From: CBDBKE01 sp965218055
GTDB lineage: Bacteria; Acidobacteriota; Terriglobia; JAJPHL01; JAPKYU01
Direction of reading: 5' to 3'
Assembly: GCA_965218055.1 (NCBI GenBank)
Contig: CBDCKA010000001.1
Coordinates: 744,001 to 808,000, forward strand
Length of the DNA: 64,000 bases
Shown here: in pieces, positions 15,101-24,299 of the stretch
Layout: every line of letters begins with the position of its first letter
Numbering within the stretch: the stretch's first letter is position 1
Program-made: the position numbers and the translations under genes
The notes under the pieces: generated by a model
What the model was told of the DNA's origin: nothing
What the model saw: the letters and a program-made list of their open reading frames with translations, nothing else
The model's database searches: none

Positions 15101-17284
15101 TTAACGGGCGCTGTTCAATGGCACCCCATCTTCCTCCTGGCGCCGCAGAAACTGGGCTGCGCGCGCCAGGACTTTTTTTCTTGGCCCCCGCACGATCTCG
15201 CACCCCGGCAAGGCTTGCAAGAACTGCCCGCCGTAACGGCGCGTGAGGAGCCGCTTATCCAGACACAGGAAAATCCCGTAGTCGGTGCGGCGGCGGATCA
15301 GCCGTCCGAACGCCTGCTTAAAGGCGATCACAGCAGCCGGCAGCTCGTACTGCTGAAAGCTGCTCCCACCGTCTTGCTCGATGCGCTCCATGCGGGCTTC
15401 GGGCACCGGCTCGTCTGGCACCGGAAACGGCAGCCGGTGCAGGATCAGGTTGGAGAGCGCCTCGCCCGGCACGTCAATGCCCTCACGGTAGCTGGTAGTG
15501 GCTAGCAGCACCGAATTCAGGTCCCGGCGGAAGATTTCAATCAGCCGGTTCTTGGGAAGCTCTCCCTGGCAGAGTATTCGGAAGCCCAGTTTCTCCGCAT
15601 GCGGAGCAATCAGCCGGTGGGTGGCGCGGAGGGTGAACCAGGCATGGAACAGCACCAGTGACCGGCCCCGCGACACCTTCAGGGCCCGCCAGATAAACCG
15701 GGCCGCTTCTTGCAGGAAGTCCTGCTCTCGATCGGTGGGCTCAGGCAGGTCGTCTGGGATTCCGGCCAGCACATTCCGCCGGTAGTCAAACGGCGAATCC
15801 AACAATTGTGTTTCGGTGCGGGGCGCCAGTTCCGTAGCCAGGCCGAGCCTCCCGCGTATGTAGTCGAACTGCCGGCCGGCAGCCAGAGTGGCGCTGGTCA
15901 GCAGGCAGGCATCGAGCTTCTTGAACAGGCGTTGTTCCAGGTGCGGCGCCACATCCAGCGGGGCCGAGGCCAGCTTGAGGCGAAAGCCGCCCTTCTTTGT
16001 CGTCTCCGGCTGGATCCACTTCACAACCTCGGCCACACCGCTGATGGGTTCGAAGAAGTCCTTGATGTCCAGGGCGCGCTCGCGGAGTGAGCGGCACGCC
16101 GAGCGCGCGGTGACAAAGTCGCGGCCGGTCAGCAGATCCTCGGCGGGTTCCGCTCGCCGCAGAAATTGCTGCGCCCGGTTCGCCACCAGCTCCAGTGTCG
16201 CCGCCATGTGGTGAACGGCTGCCTGCGCCTCGACCAGCGCGCTGTGCTCGTAAATCCTGGGCGTCAGCCGCAGCGGCTTCGAGATTTCTCGTGCATGCTC
16301 CGGGTTGCGCGCCAGCTCGTGGTAGGCGCGCTCGATCTCCCGGAAGGCGTTTTCCAGCGCCCCCTCGGCATTCGCCACCTCCGGGTAGACGCGTTGCTGA
16401 AGGAAGTCGCCGAGGGCGCGACGTTCACCCGCCGGTAAGCTTCGAAAGTCGGGCAGAGCCTGCTCGAGCCCGGACAACGAACCTCGCCCGCGCGGATCAT
16501 ACAGCCGGTGCAGCAGCATCTTCAGACCGCGCAGGCTGATCTCTAAGCCCAGGAAACGGGTGGCCGCGTCTTCGACGTTGTGGGCTTCGTCCAACACCAG
16601 AGCCGTGTAGTGCGGCAGTACGCGCCCGCCTTCCTCCTTCACCGCCAGGTCGGCGAACACCAAGCTGTGGTTGGCCACCAACAGGTGCGCTTGGGCGGCG
16701 CGCCGGCGAGCGTTGAAAAAGAAGCAGGAGTCGTAGAAGCGGCACTTGTCGCGGGTGCAGGTGTCGCGCTCGGCACGGACTTGCTCCCAAACCTCGGGCA
16801 GCACGGCAGGCGCTTCGCTCCGGGTGCCTTCACGAGACTGTTCGGCCCAGCGCTCCAGCTTCCCGACGGCGTCTGCGAAATCCAGGAACACGGAGGCCGG
16901 CGTCTCCGCCAGTGCCAGCCGACACAGATAGGCGCCCATGCCCTTGACTTCCGCGGCCCGGAACTCGATGCCATGTTCCTCCAGAACCTGCTGGACGAAG
17001 GGAATGTCCTTTTGGATAAGCTGATCCTGCAGGACGTGGGTGCTGGAACTGACCACGGCCGGTGTTCCGGTCCGGAGCGCATGCAGCACGAGGGCAAAAA
17101 GGTAGCCGAAACTTTTCCCCGTGCCGGTGCCGGCTTCGATGACCGCGAGTTTGTTTTCTCCGAGAGCGCGCTCCACCAGTTCGGCCATCTGCTGCTGTTC
17201 AAGACGGACCTCGTAGTGGGGCAGCAGGCGGGCTACGGAGCCTCCCGGCGCCAGCAGCTCGGCGGCCGATGCACGATCAGGCAC
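15101..17284 (-). CDS. dinG: DinG-family ATP-dependent DNA helicase
   Basis: 727 residues. Walker A is EAGTGTGKS (about 50-58), the Walker B/DEAH box is LVLDEAHNVEDA, and motif VI is QAFGRLIRRRTDYG near the C-terminus. Cysteines in YLCRLA and CTRDKCRFYDSC form the expected four-Cys [4Fe-4S] cluster of XPD/DinG helicases. It unwinds DNA 5'-3' in repair and resolves R-loops or G-quadruplexes. No exonuclease domain is fused. It is divergent from the ComEA-like gene, with only 39 bp between the starts. Confidence 0.85.
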   Translation of the reverse strand: MPDRASAAELLAPGGSVARLLPHYEVRLEQQQMAELVERALGENKLAVIEAGTGTGKSFGYLFALVLHALRTGTPAVVSSSTHVLQDQLIQKDIPFVQQVLEEHGIEFRAAEVKGMGAYLCRLALAETPASVFLDFADAVGKLERWAEQSREGTRSEAPAVLPEVWEQVRAERDTCTRDKCRFYDSCFFFNARRRAAQAHLLVANHSLVFADLAVKEEGGRVLPHYTALVLDEAHNVEDAATRFLGLEISLRGLKMLLHRLYDPRGRGSLSGLEQALPDFRSLPAGERRALGDFLQQRVYPEVANAEGALENAFREIERAYHELARNPEHAREISKPLRLTPRIYEHSALVEAQAAVHHMAATLELVANRAQQFLRRAEPAEDLLTGRDFVTARSACRSLRERALDIKDFFEPISGVAEVVKWIQPETTKKGGFRLKLASAPLDVAPHLEQRLFKKLDACLLTSATLAAGRQFDYIRGRLGLATELAPRTETQLLDSPFDYRRNVLAGIPDDLPEPTDREQDFLQEAARFIWRALKVSRGRSLVLFHAWFTLRATHRLIAPHAEKLGFRILCQGELPKNRLIEIFRRDLNSVLLATTSYREGIDVPGEALSNLILHRLPFPVPDEPVPEARMERIEQDGGSSFQQYELPAAVIAFKQAFGRLIRRRTDYGIFLCLDKRLLTRRYGGQFLQALPGCEIVRGPRKKVLARAAQFLRRQEEDGVPLNSAR

Positions 17285-17311
17285 TCGTCTAGTCTAATGC
17301 AAGCTCTGGTG

Positions 17312-17317
17312 TACAAT
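17312..17317 (+). promoter_or_regulatory. possible -10 box placing the start at the GTG (leaderless)
   Basis: TACAAT ends six bases before the GTG start of the ComEA-like gene. If used, transcription would begin at or next to the start codon. No good -35 hexamer is seen at 17 bp. Compare 36265-36270. Confidence 0.3.
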
Positions 17318-17323
17318 TAGCCT

Positions 17324-17614
17324 GTGTTCCGGGCTGCCTTACTTTTGGCGCTCCTGCTGCTGGCCAGCAGCGCGTTTCCAGCCTCAGTAGACAGGACGAC
17401 GGCCGAAAAAAGCAGGCCACAACCAGTGGACGTCAACAGTGCCTCGGCGGCCGAACTTCAGCAGTTGCCGGGTGTGGGGCCGGTCACTGCGGGCGCCATC
17501 ATTCACCACCGCAGCCGCAGCGGCCCGTTCCGCCGTGTCGAGGAGCTGCTCATCATTCGAGGCATCAGCCGGGCCAAACTGCGCCGTTTGCGCCCGCACG
17601 TTCGCTTGAACTGA
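17324..17614 (+). CDS. ComEA-like secreted helix-hairpin-helix protein
   Basis: 96 residues from GTG. The signal peptide (1-20, MFRAALLLALLLLASSAFPA) is followed by a helix-hairpin-helix pair (about 35-95): VDVNSASAAELQQLPGVGPVTAGAII and VEELLIIRGISRAKLRRLRPHV. This is the DNA-binding unit of ComEA, which receives transforming DNA in the periplasm. A pilus system (PilB/T/C) and DprA elsewhere in the window make natural transformation plausible. HhH proteins of this size may also have other roles. Confidence 0.8.
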   Translation: MFRAALLLALLLLASSAFPASVDRTTAEKSRPQPVDVNSASAAELQQLPGVGPVTAGAIIHHRSRSGPFRRVEELLIIRGISRAKLRRLRPHVRLN

Positions 17615-17686
17615 CCCCGCCGTCCCCTGCATGCTTGACGGACCACCGATCGTCTGGTTAGATTTGGTTAGAGTGGTTTCAAAAGC

Positions 17687-17761
17687 GGCGGTATCGTCTA
17701 GGGGTTAGGACACCAGATTCTCAATCTGGGAACCCGGGTTCGATTCCCGGTACCGCTACCA
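17687..17761 (+). tRNA. tRNA-Glu (CUC)
   Basis: Acceptor GGCGGTA pairs with TACCGCT (first pair G-T). The D arm is TCGTCTAGGGGTTAGGA. The anticodon stem CCAGA/TCTGG holds the loop TTCTCAA, and the T arm is CCGGG TTCGATT CCCGG. The 3' ACCA is encoded. Anticodon CTC gives glutamate. Confidence 0.93.
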
Positions 17762-17869
17762 ACTCTTCTTCCGCTGTTACTACTTGTTACCTATGGTTGC
17801 CGAACCTGCCGCGACGGCAGTTTCTCCTCCAACCCGCCTGCTGGGTCCCCCCGTTTGCACCCTCTGCGG

Positions 17870-18592
17870 CTACTGTATGTGGCCGCTAAGCCGCCCTTCC
17901 AGTTCAGAAAGGCTGGCTTCCTCCGGGTAGGTAGTGACCGTGGGGGTGACCCCCGCTTCCGGGAACTGGCCGCGGACCTGATCGATGACATGCGTGACGA
18001 ACATGTTCGCGTCGCTCAACGGCATGCCCGGTAGAACCAAGCCCAGCGTGTTGTCGGAAACCCGGAACAAGGTTTCGCCGCGGCGTAGCATGCAGCGGAG
18101 CAGGTTGGTGACGCAGCCCAGCTCTTCCCGGGAAGCGTCCCCGACGGCGAGCAGCACCACGGCCAAGTGCGCGCTGGAAATCGCGGCGCGCCGGTACTCC
18201 ATGGCCATCGCATCCCGGAATTGGCCCATTCCGGGCAGCGCGAGAAACGCCTGGGTGGCAGCCTGGCGCTCGGTCTCCACCACCGCTGCCCGAGCCTCAA
18301 ACAACTGGCGCTTCAAACGGCGCACGGTGGCTTGCCGCTGCAACATGTACACCAGCACTAAAGCGAGAAGCACGCAGAATCCGATGAACGCCCGCTGCGG
18401 GGCCTTCATCGTAAGCTGCTCCTGAAACCAGCATGCGCTCGGGAACATGAAACTCAGCAGGCTGACGCCCAACACAAACATCAGCAGGACGGCCAGGATC
18501 CAGAGGTGCCAGTCCTGGCGTTCCAGGGCATCCCAGGACGGTTTCTTTCCCGTCGTATCTTCCGCCGTCAGCCGCATCGCTGGTTCGCTCAT
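17870..18592 (-). CDS. membrane protein with strongly degenerate GGDEF-like domain
   Basis: The start ATG 18592 is preferred because GGGAG precedes it; GTG 18604 is also in frame. The 240-residue product has the motif LERQDWHLW (23-31), two membrane segments (about 32-50 and 67-84) and a coiled linker (88-118). The C-terminal domain (about 118-240) has the secondary-structure rhythm of GGDEF proteins, but the signature position reads RVSDNTLGLVLPG. The DPLTGLxNRR helix is reduced to LPGMGQFRDAM. It is a clear paralogue of the protein at 2541-3563 through the LER.DW.LW juxtamembrane motif. Catalysis is very unlikely; a sensory or partner role is inferred. Confidence 0.65.
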   Translation of the reverse strand: MSEPAMRLTAEDTTGKKPSWDALERQDWHLWILAVLLMFVLGVSLLSFMFPSACWFQEQLTMKAPQRAFIGFCVLLALVLVYMLQRQATVRRLKRQLFEARAAVVETERQAATQAFLALPGMGQFRDAMAMEYRRAAISSAHLAVVLLAVGDASREELGCVTNLLRCMLRRGETLFRVSDNTLGLVLPGMPLSDANMFVTHVIDQVRGQFPEAGVTPTVTTYPEEASLSELEGRLSGHIQ

Positions 18593-18942
18593 TTCACTCC
18601 CCACTGTTGTTCTCCTCCATTCAGGCAGGCAGCAATTCTACGAGCCGCAGCTAGAGGCTCATTCCCGTGTTCCCCACCTACAGCACCTTGCGCACCAACC
18701 CGCCAGCCCTGCAACTTCCCTGACCCTCCCAGGTTCGCTTCTCTTCGCCAGGCACCACAATTCAACCACAAACATGCGGACAAGAAAAGACAACTGCCAC
18801 TGCTCCGAGTGCTGCGTGCTGGTCACGAGTAGACGGTTGCGAGGAAGAAATCAGAACGCCCTTCTCACCTTCCAGTCGCTCTCGTTCCCGTCATGCACGC
18901 GCTTGACCTCCGGCCGGAAGGGACGGCCCACGAGAGCTATAC
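18593..18942. other. intergenic, no gene recognised
   Basis: About 350 bp between the GGDEF-like gene and the TPR remnant. Overlapping open frames exist on the plus strand but show no domain, start signal or codon pattern that supports a gene. Confidence 0.4.
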
Positions 18943-19328
18943 TGGGTAAAACATCTGGACGACGAGGCCTTGGTCGAGCTGGAAAATGAGTTGAAGATCG
19001 ATTCGCGTCATCCGAACGCTTCGTACGAAATCGCCGACATTTTCTATAGACGGGGCCAGTTGAATGACGCTGAGGAGTTTTATCTACGGAGTTTAAAGCC
19101 AATCCGGGGATAGTGGAGGCTTACCTCGGGGTGGAGCGAATTTACAGTGTCAGAAACGACCACAAGAAAGCACTGGAGTCCCTGCGGAAAGTAGTTGAGC
19201 TTGCCCCAGAAAACGCGACTCCACATTATCGCATGGCCACCATCTATCGAAAGCTGGGCGACGCCGCAAAAGCGCAAGAGGCAATGAGTACTTTTCAGAG
19301 ACTCAAGCGCCAGCAGGGTGAACCCTGA
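18943..19328 (+). pseudogene. frameshifted TPR-protein remnant
   Basis: One frame reads LVELENELKIDSRHPNASYEIADIFYRRGQLNDAEEFYLRSL and stops at 19111-19113. The next frame continues the same repeat pattern with NPGIVEAYLGVERIY...HKKALESLRKVVELAPENATPHYRMATIYRKLGDAAKAQEAM and ends at 19328. A single-base loss near 19096 explains the break. About three and a half TPR units remain and the 5' end is missing. It is a decayed 3' part of an O-linked-GlcNAc-transferase-like or Solibacter TPR protein. Confidence 0.65.
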
Positions 19329-19405
19329 TCTTTGTTCATGGCCCTGGTTTCTTTGATCTTAGCCTCGTTGACGCCCGCCACCAGAGACTCAAACAGACCC
19401 GCCGC

Positions 19406-21253
19406 TCACCAACCAAAGGCATACCCGGTTTCGCCCCGCGGCGAAGCGGCAGCGCGAAGCGTCCCATTGCTATGATCCATTTCGACGGCCAGGACGCGAC
19501 CGTTCTGCCAGTCCGAGCCGACAGTGACCTGATGCCCACGACGCCTCAACTCCTCGACGACCCCTGGACCGATTCGACCTTCCGCATCCATAACCCCCAA
19601 GCTTGCCTTGTGCCCAGACCAGGAGCTGTAGAAATGTGCGGTGGCAAAGCCGGCCGCATCGATCGCTTCCTGTAGATTCATGCCGAAGTGGACATAGTTG
19701 AGGAAGAACTGGAGTGTCCACTGGTCCTGGTTGTCGCCGCCCAGTGTTCCGAAGGCCAGTAGCGGCTTGCCGTCTTTCAGTACCAACGTGGGAGTAAGAG
19801 TGGTGCGGGGGCGCTTTCCCGGCTGCAGGCAGCCGGGGTGCTCCGGGTCGAGCCAGAACATTTGCCCTCGCACGCCCAGAGCGAAACCCAAGCCCGTGAT
19901 GATGGGAGACAGATTGATCCACCCTCCACTCGGGGTGGCTGCCACCATGTTGCCTTCGCTGTCGATCGCGTCCAGGTGCGTGGTGTCGTCCGGAGCCGCA
20001 GGAAGGCCTTTTCTAATCTTAAAAATACTGTGCGCTCCGGGCCCTGGTCGAATCTCCATGGAGGCCCGCCTCGGATCAATCAGCTTGCGCCTCTGGGCGG
20101 CGTAAACTTCCGAAAGCAGCCGATCCAAAGGGACATCCACGAATCTTGGATCCCCGTAGTAAGCGTCCCGATCAGCGAAGGCGAGCTTGGCGCTTTCTAC
20201 GACCGTGTGGATATAGTCGGCCGAATTGTGGCCCATTTTTCCCAGATCGTAACCCTCCAGGATTTTCAGGTGCTGCAAGAACACCGGACCCTGGGTCCAG
20301 GGGCCGCACTTGTAGACCTGATAGCCCCGGTAGGTGCTCGTGACCGGCTGCTCGATGAGGGTCGCGTAGGTGGCCAGATCTTCGTACTCCAACAGCGCAT
20401 GGTGTTTCTGGCCGGTGGAGTCTTTCACGCGTGTGTTGCTGGCGAAGTCCACGATCTGGCGCGCGATATCCCCCTTGTAGAAGAGGTCATGCGCCGCCTG
20501 GATGCCACGCTCGCGCGATCCGTCCACCTCGGAAGCTCGGAGCAGCCGCTGAAAGGTATGGGCCCAGTCCGGCATCTGGACCAATTCGCCGATCTCAGCC
20601 AGGTGGTCACGGGGGCGAAAGGCCAGTCGCGTAGTGGGATAGGCTTCGAGCGCGCCTTGAATTGCTCCGATCGCTCCTGTATGTGCCGGGTAACCCTGTT
20701 CGGCCAGCTCGATGGCCGGGCTCAATACCTCCTTCAAGGGCAACCGTCCGAAGCGTTCCAACAGCGTTAGCCAGGCGGCGGTAGCCGCTGGCACGGTGGC
20801 GGGCAGAAAACCTACCCCGGGGATCGTGTCCACTTCGTGTTCACGAAACCAAGCTAGAGTGGCTTTCTTGGGAGCCGGCCCCTGGCCGCTGACGGACCAG
20901 ACCTTTTTCTCTTTGGCCGAGTAAACCAGGATCGAGACTTCCCCGCCGATGCCGTAGTGCTGCGGCTCCAGCACAGCACAGGCAAATCCCATGGCCACGG
21001 CCGCGTCAAACGCATTTCCGCCTTTTTCCAGCATGCGAAAGCCGGCCGCAGTGGCCAGGTAATGTCCGGAGGTCACCACCCCTTTGCGCGCCAGGATGAC
21101 CGGGCGAGTTGTAAACGGGGGCCACTGGCGATCGGGCCGGCTGAACTCCGAGCCGCCCTGCGCGGAGGCCGTTCCCGAACCGGCGCGGCCAACCGAGGAA
21201 AAGCCGGCGCCACCCAAAGCGAGTTCTCCAAGGAACATACGACGCGTGCTCAT
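19406..21253 (-). CDS. gamma-glutamyltransferase family protein (Tat-exported)
   Basis: 615 residues. The N-terminus MSTRRMFLGELALGG is a twin-arginine signal, so it acts outside the cytoplasm. The Ntn-hydrolase precursor cleaves at the Thr in DDTTHLDAIDSEGNMV (about residue 405), giving large and small subunits. GGEVSILVYS and the N-terminal MLEKGGNAFDAAVA block fit the family. The late GTLGGDNQDQW replaces the usual GSPGG, which is normal for the FGHxx-like subgroup of uncertain substrate. It transfers or hydrolyses gamma-glutamyl groups, possibly from glutathione. Last gene of a three-gene minus-strand run with the alpha/beta hydrolase and the Ldh-family dehydrogenase. Confidence 0.88.
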   Translation of the reverse strand: MSTRRMFLGELALGGAGFSSVGRAGSGTASAQGGSEFSRPDRQWPPFTTRPVILARKGVVTSGHYLATAAGFRMLEKGGNAFDAAVAMGFACAVLEPQHYGIGGEVSILVYSAKEKKVWSVSGQGPAPKKATLAWFREHEVDTIPGVGFLPATVPAATAAWLTLLERFGRLPLKEVLSPAIELAEQGYPAHTGAIGAIQGALEAYPTTRLAFRPRDHLAEIGELVQMPDWAHTFQRLLRASEVDGSRERGIQAAHDLFYKGDIARQIVDFASNTRVKDSTGQKHHALLEYEDLATYATLIEQPVTSTYRGYQVYKCGPWTQGPVFLQHLKILEGYDLGKMGHNSADYIHTVVESAKLAFADRDAYYGDPRFVDVPLDRLLSEVYAAQRRKLIDPRRASMEIRPGPGAHSIFKIRKGLPAAPDDTTHLDAIDSEGNMVAATPSGGWINLSPIITGLGFALGVRGQMFWLDPEHPGCLQPGKRPRTTLTPTLVLKDGKPLLAFGTLGGDNQDQWTLQFFLNYVHFGMNLQEAIDAAGFATAHFYSSWSGHKASLGVMDAEGRIGPGVVEELRRRGHQVTVGSDWQNGRVLAVEMDHSNGTLRAAASPRGETGYAFGW

Positions 21254-21273
21254 GGACTCATCCTATCACTCCC

Positions 21274-22104
21274 CTATCCAGCGCTCTTCCCGTGCGCAGC
21301 ACTGGCCTCCCGCAAGAATTCGTGCAGCGTGCTGGCAAAGGCATCGTGCTGGTCGGTCATGGGGTAGTGCTGGCAGCCGGGAACGACAACCGTGCGGCAG
21401 CGCGGCATGGCTCGTCCATACCAGGCCGTAAGTTCATGGTACGGGGCATCGCGTTCCCCAACCACGGCCAGCGCCGGCACCGTGATCTCACCCAGGCGCG
21501 GCGTGAGCACCGGCATCGCCAAGATCGCGTCTACCGCCGCTGCGATCATCGGCGGGCGATTACGAGCCAAATACGCCTCGAACTGCTGAGCAAAGAGCGA
21601 ATCCCGGAAGAGTGCCTGATCCGGGATCATTCCCCCAGCCTCAAAGGCCGCCCGGAAACCTGCAAGTCCATCCCTAAGGGCGGCGTCGCCAACACCGGCG
21701 AGCACCTCCCGGAAGGAGGATCGGGGCGCTTCGCTCTGGGCTCCCACAGGCACCACCGCCCAGATGCGATCAGGATGCTCCAGGGCAAACTGGAACAGCG
21801 TCCGGCCTCCCATGGAGTGCCCCACCAGGCAGGCCTGGGTCACTCCCAATGCGTTGAGTAGCAAAGCCAGGTCATCGGACAGGTTGCGGATCGTCCATGG
21901 GGGCGGCACGTCGGCGGACTCCCCATGACCGCGGTGGTCGTAGGCGATGGCCCGGAACCCGGCCTGGCGCAAGCCCGAAAGGGTGTCGGTCCAAAGTTCC
22001 TTGAAACCCGCAAGGCCGTGCAGGAATACAACTGCCGGCCCCTGGCCACCATCCTCAACCGAAAGCCACCGGGACGTGCCGATCTCAACCCTTGTTGTCA
22101 TCAT
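21274..22104 (-). CDS. alpha/beta-hydrolase
   Basis: 276 residues. The oxyanion turn is FLHGLAGFKELW, the nucleophile elbow is LVGHSMGGRT (Ser about 97), the acid is in VVGERDAPY and the His in VVPGCQHYPM. The layout matches 3-oxoadipate-enol-lactonase or esterase-like members, but no substrate can be read from the sequence. Only 20 bp separate it from the downstream gamma-glutamyltransferase, suggesting co-transcription. Confidence 0.85.
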   Translation of the reverse strand: MMTTRVEIGTSRWLSVEDGGQGPAVVFLHGLAGFKELWTDTLSGLRQAGFRAIAYDHRGHGESADVPPPWTIRNLSDDLALLLNALGVTQACLVGHSMGGRTLFQFALEHPDRIWAVVPVGAQSEAPRSSFREVLAGVGDAALRDGLAGFRAAFEAGGMIPDQALFRDSLFAQQFEAYLARNRPPMIAAAVDAILAMPVLTPRLGEITVPALAVVGERDAPYHELTAWYGRAMPRCRTVVVPGCQHYPMTDQHDAFASTLHEFLREASAAHGKSAG

Positions 22105-22189
22105 GTGCCTCGTCTCGCGGTCTCGACTCCGTAAGGGGCAGACTCTTCAATAGTAGTCATGGCGGCGGAGCGTGAGCGCGCCCAAGATA

Positions 22190-23245
22190 TTATTCGGGAG
22201 GAAGTTCAAGGCTCGATTCTGCAGCGGCGGCGTGAATGTCGCGCCACGTCGGTTCTGGGATCGGAATTCCCTGCTCGCTGCGCTGCGTTTTCACGATGCG
22301 TTCAGGCTCACCTGGCAGCATCACTTTTTGAAAACCGGGCGCAGGGCGCGTCTGCCGGATCCGGTGCAGGGTTCTCTCCGCGGTGCCGGCATAGGAGTCA
22401 GCGGAGCGGAAGGCCCCCGCGTCGATGGCCAAAATCAGAGTTCCGCCGGGTCCAAGGCCGGAGCGGGTCACATCCTCCGGAGCGAGAAAATCCTCCGAGC
22501 CCACCAGCGCCCCACCTAGCAGGTTCACCGCCAGGGCCATAGCCGACCCTTTGTGACCGGCAAAGGGCAGCGCCACGCCTCCGTCGAAGAAATCCTTCGG
22601 GTCTTCGGAGGGCCGGCCATGCTTGTCCAGGATCGAACCCGGCGGCACCTTCGCTCCCTTGTCCCGAGCGACGACAATCTTGCCGATCGCGATGGCGGCT
22701 GTCGCTATGTCCACAATCACCGGCGCCGCCGCGCCTCCGGGAAAACCCAGGGCGATCGGATTCCCGCCGAACTGCCGCTCCATCCCCCCGTAAGGGGCCA
22801 GTACCCGGACGTCCGCACCAAAACCTCCGGTGACCAGAAGGGCGATCACGTTGGCCTCAGCGGCCATCTCGGCGAAGTGCCCCTCCCTGCCGGTGTGATG
22901 GTGGCGGACCACTCCGACCAGAGCCACTTTGCTGGCCTTCGCCTTCCTGATGGCCTGCCGGGTCGCAAAGTGGACGGCCACCTGTCCGAAGGTATGACAG
23001 CCATCCACCAAGATCAGCGCCCCGTCTTCTTTGACAACCCGCGGAACGGCGGCGGGCACCAACTCCCCCTTGCGGATGCTCCGCAGATAGAAAGGGATCA
23101 TCTGCACGCCGTGGGAATCGTGGCCGATCAGGTTGGCCAGGACCAGGTGCTCAGCCAGGCATCGCGCATTGTCCGCACTTGCTCCGGCCCGGACAAACAA
23201 CTCCTCACAGATGATCTGCAACCGTGCTGCTTTCAGAGTAGGCAT
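22190..23245 (-). CDS. Ldh/malate-L-lactate dehydrogenase family NAD(P)-oxidoreductase
   Basis: The frame is open to 23314, but ATG 23245 (MPTLKAARL) fits the family start. About 351 residues. The helical start ...AGASADNARCLAEHLVLANLIGHDSHGVQMIP carries the conserved HDSHG, followed by VDGCHTFGQVA, GNPIALGFPG, VDIATAAIAIGKI and PFAGHKGSAMALAV. This family (YlbC, MdH2, AllD-like) uses NAD(P) to reduce 2-oxo acids or ureidoglycolate. First gene of the run with the hydrolase and gamma-glutamyltransferase. The substrate is not determinable here. Confidence 0.88.
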   Translation of the reverse strand: MPTLKAARLQIICEELFVRAGASADNARCLAEHLVLANLIGHDSHGVQMIPFYLRSIRKGELVPAAVPRVVKEDGALILVDGCHTFGQVAVHFATRQAIRKAKASKVALVGVVRHHHTGREGHFAEMAAEANVIALLVTGGFGADVRVLAPYGGMERQFGGNPIALGFPGGAAAPVIVDIATAAIAIGKIVVARDKGAKVPPGSILDKHGRPSEDPKDFFDGGVALPFAGHKGSAMALAVNLLGGALVGSEDFLAPEDVTRSGLGPGGTLILAIDAGAFRSADSYAGTAERTLHRIRQTRPAPGFQKVMLPGEPERIVKTQRSEQGIPIPEPTWRDIHAAAAESSLELPPE

Positions 23246-23462
23246 TGCGAGAAAGGGCTTTCCCCAGAGCGCGAAGGCTGCTTTGAAGGAACCTGGCCGC
23301 CCGCTGCGGCTCATGCCTCACATTAAAGGCAGCTTCCCCGGGCAATGGGGAAGGCGGACTCGCCAGTCAACCTTATCGACTGGCACCGCCCCCCCCGTCA
23401 CTCAATTTGCAGCTTCGGAGTCTACAGATTCCAAGGCGGGAGCCGAACGTGCAGTCATTCCG

Positions 23463-24299
23463 TTACCGCCGTGCCCTAAACACATCCAACATTGGCACCG
23501 GTCCCCCGCTGGTGACCACGCCGGGCATCACGCCATTCCATTTCTCCACAGCGGTTCTCTGAACCTCGATTTGCCGCAACTCCAGCAACTGCGCCGTTAT
23601 CTGCTGTTTTTGGAGCCTCAGTCCCTCGGCTTCAGCCTTGGCCCTGGTGATCTCCTGTTGCGCTTCAAACTCCACCCGCTTCAGGGCGTTCTCCGCCTCG
23701 AGGGCTTGCTGGACCGCTCTTACCTTTGCCTCGATGGAATCCTGGAAGGCTGGCGAGAATTGAAAGTCAGTGATGGAGAGTTGCACAACGTCGATCCCAA
23801 GTGGCTTTAACCTTATTGCCATCAAGTCTTGAAGTTCATCTTTCACCTTCGGCCTCTGTGTGATCAACTCCTCGGCGTCGTAGTTGGCCGTGGTGGATTT
23901 GACCGCTTCCTGGATGTACGGCTGAATGATGCGGCCCTCATAATCCTGTCGCAGGTCGGTATAGATTTCCGTCACACTGCTAGCATTCAACTGGTAGTTT
24001 AAGGTGACTTCCGTACTGACCACTTGCAAGTCCTTGCTGGAAGAGGTGGCAGGAGCGGTGTATTTCTGAATCTGGGTTGACATCAGAACTACCTGCTCCA
24101 CGAAAGGAATCTTGTAATAGAGACCTTCTTCTTTGATATCGCCGGTCGGGGCTTGAAAACGTAGTAAGACCCCTCGTTGTCCTGCGCCGACCGTCCCCAG
24201 GGCTCCCCCTAACACAAAGACAACGGCAATTACGACCACCGCAGCAGCTATCGCTTTCCGTGGCACCTGCGGAAGTCCAAGTTCGTCACCAATCGGCAT
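23463..24299 (-). CDS. prohibitin/SPFH-family membrane protein
   Basis: 278 residues. One N-terminal membrane segment (15-36) is followed by the SPFH/PHB domain (about 37-195; GQRGVLLRFQAPTGDIKEEGLYYKIPFVEQV, LNYQLNASSV). A long Ala/Glu-rich coiled coil (about 195-250) follows. Prohibitin-like proteins assemble into large membrane rings that modulate proteases such as FtsH or organise membrane microdomains. It is monocistronic; no NfeD or HflC partner is adjacent. Confidence 0.88.
   Translation of the reverse strand: MPIGDELGLPQVPRKAIAAAVVVIAVVFVLGGALGTVGAGQRGVLLRFQAPTGDIKEEGLYYKIPFVEQVVLMSTQIQKYTAPATSSSKDLQVVSTEVTLNYQLNASSVTEIYTDLRQDYEGRIIQPYIQEAVKSTTANYDAEELITQRPKVKDELQDLMAIRLKPLGIDVVQLSITDFQFSPAFQDSIEAKVRAVQQALEAENALKRVEFEAQQEITRAKAEAEGLRLQKQQITAQLLELRQIEVQRTAVEKWNGVMPGVVTSGGPVPMLDVFRARR

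Noticed and set aside
19838..20770. 310-codon open frame opposite the gamma-glutamyltransferase gene
   Set aside because: The minus-strand gene has clear catalytic motifs; the plus frame has none.
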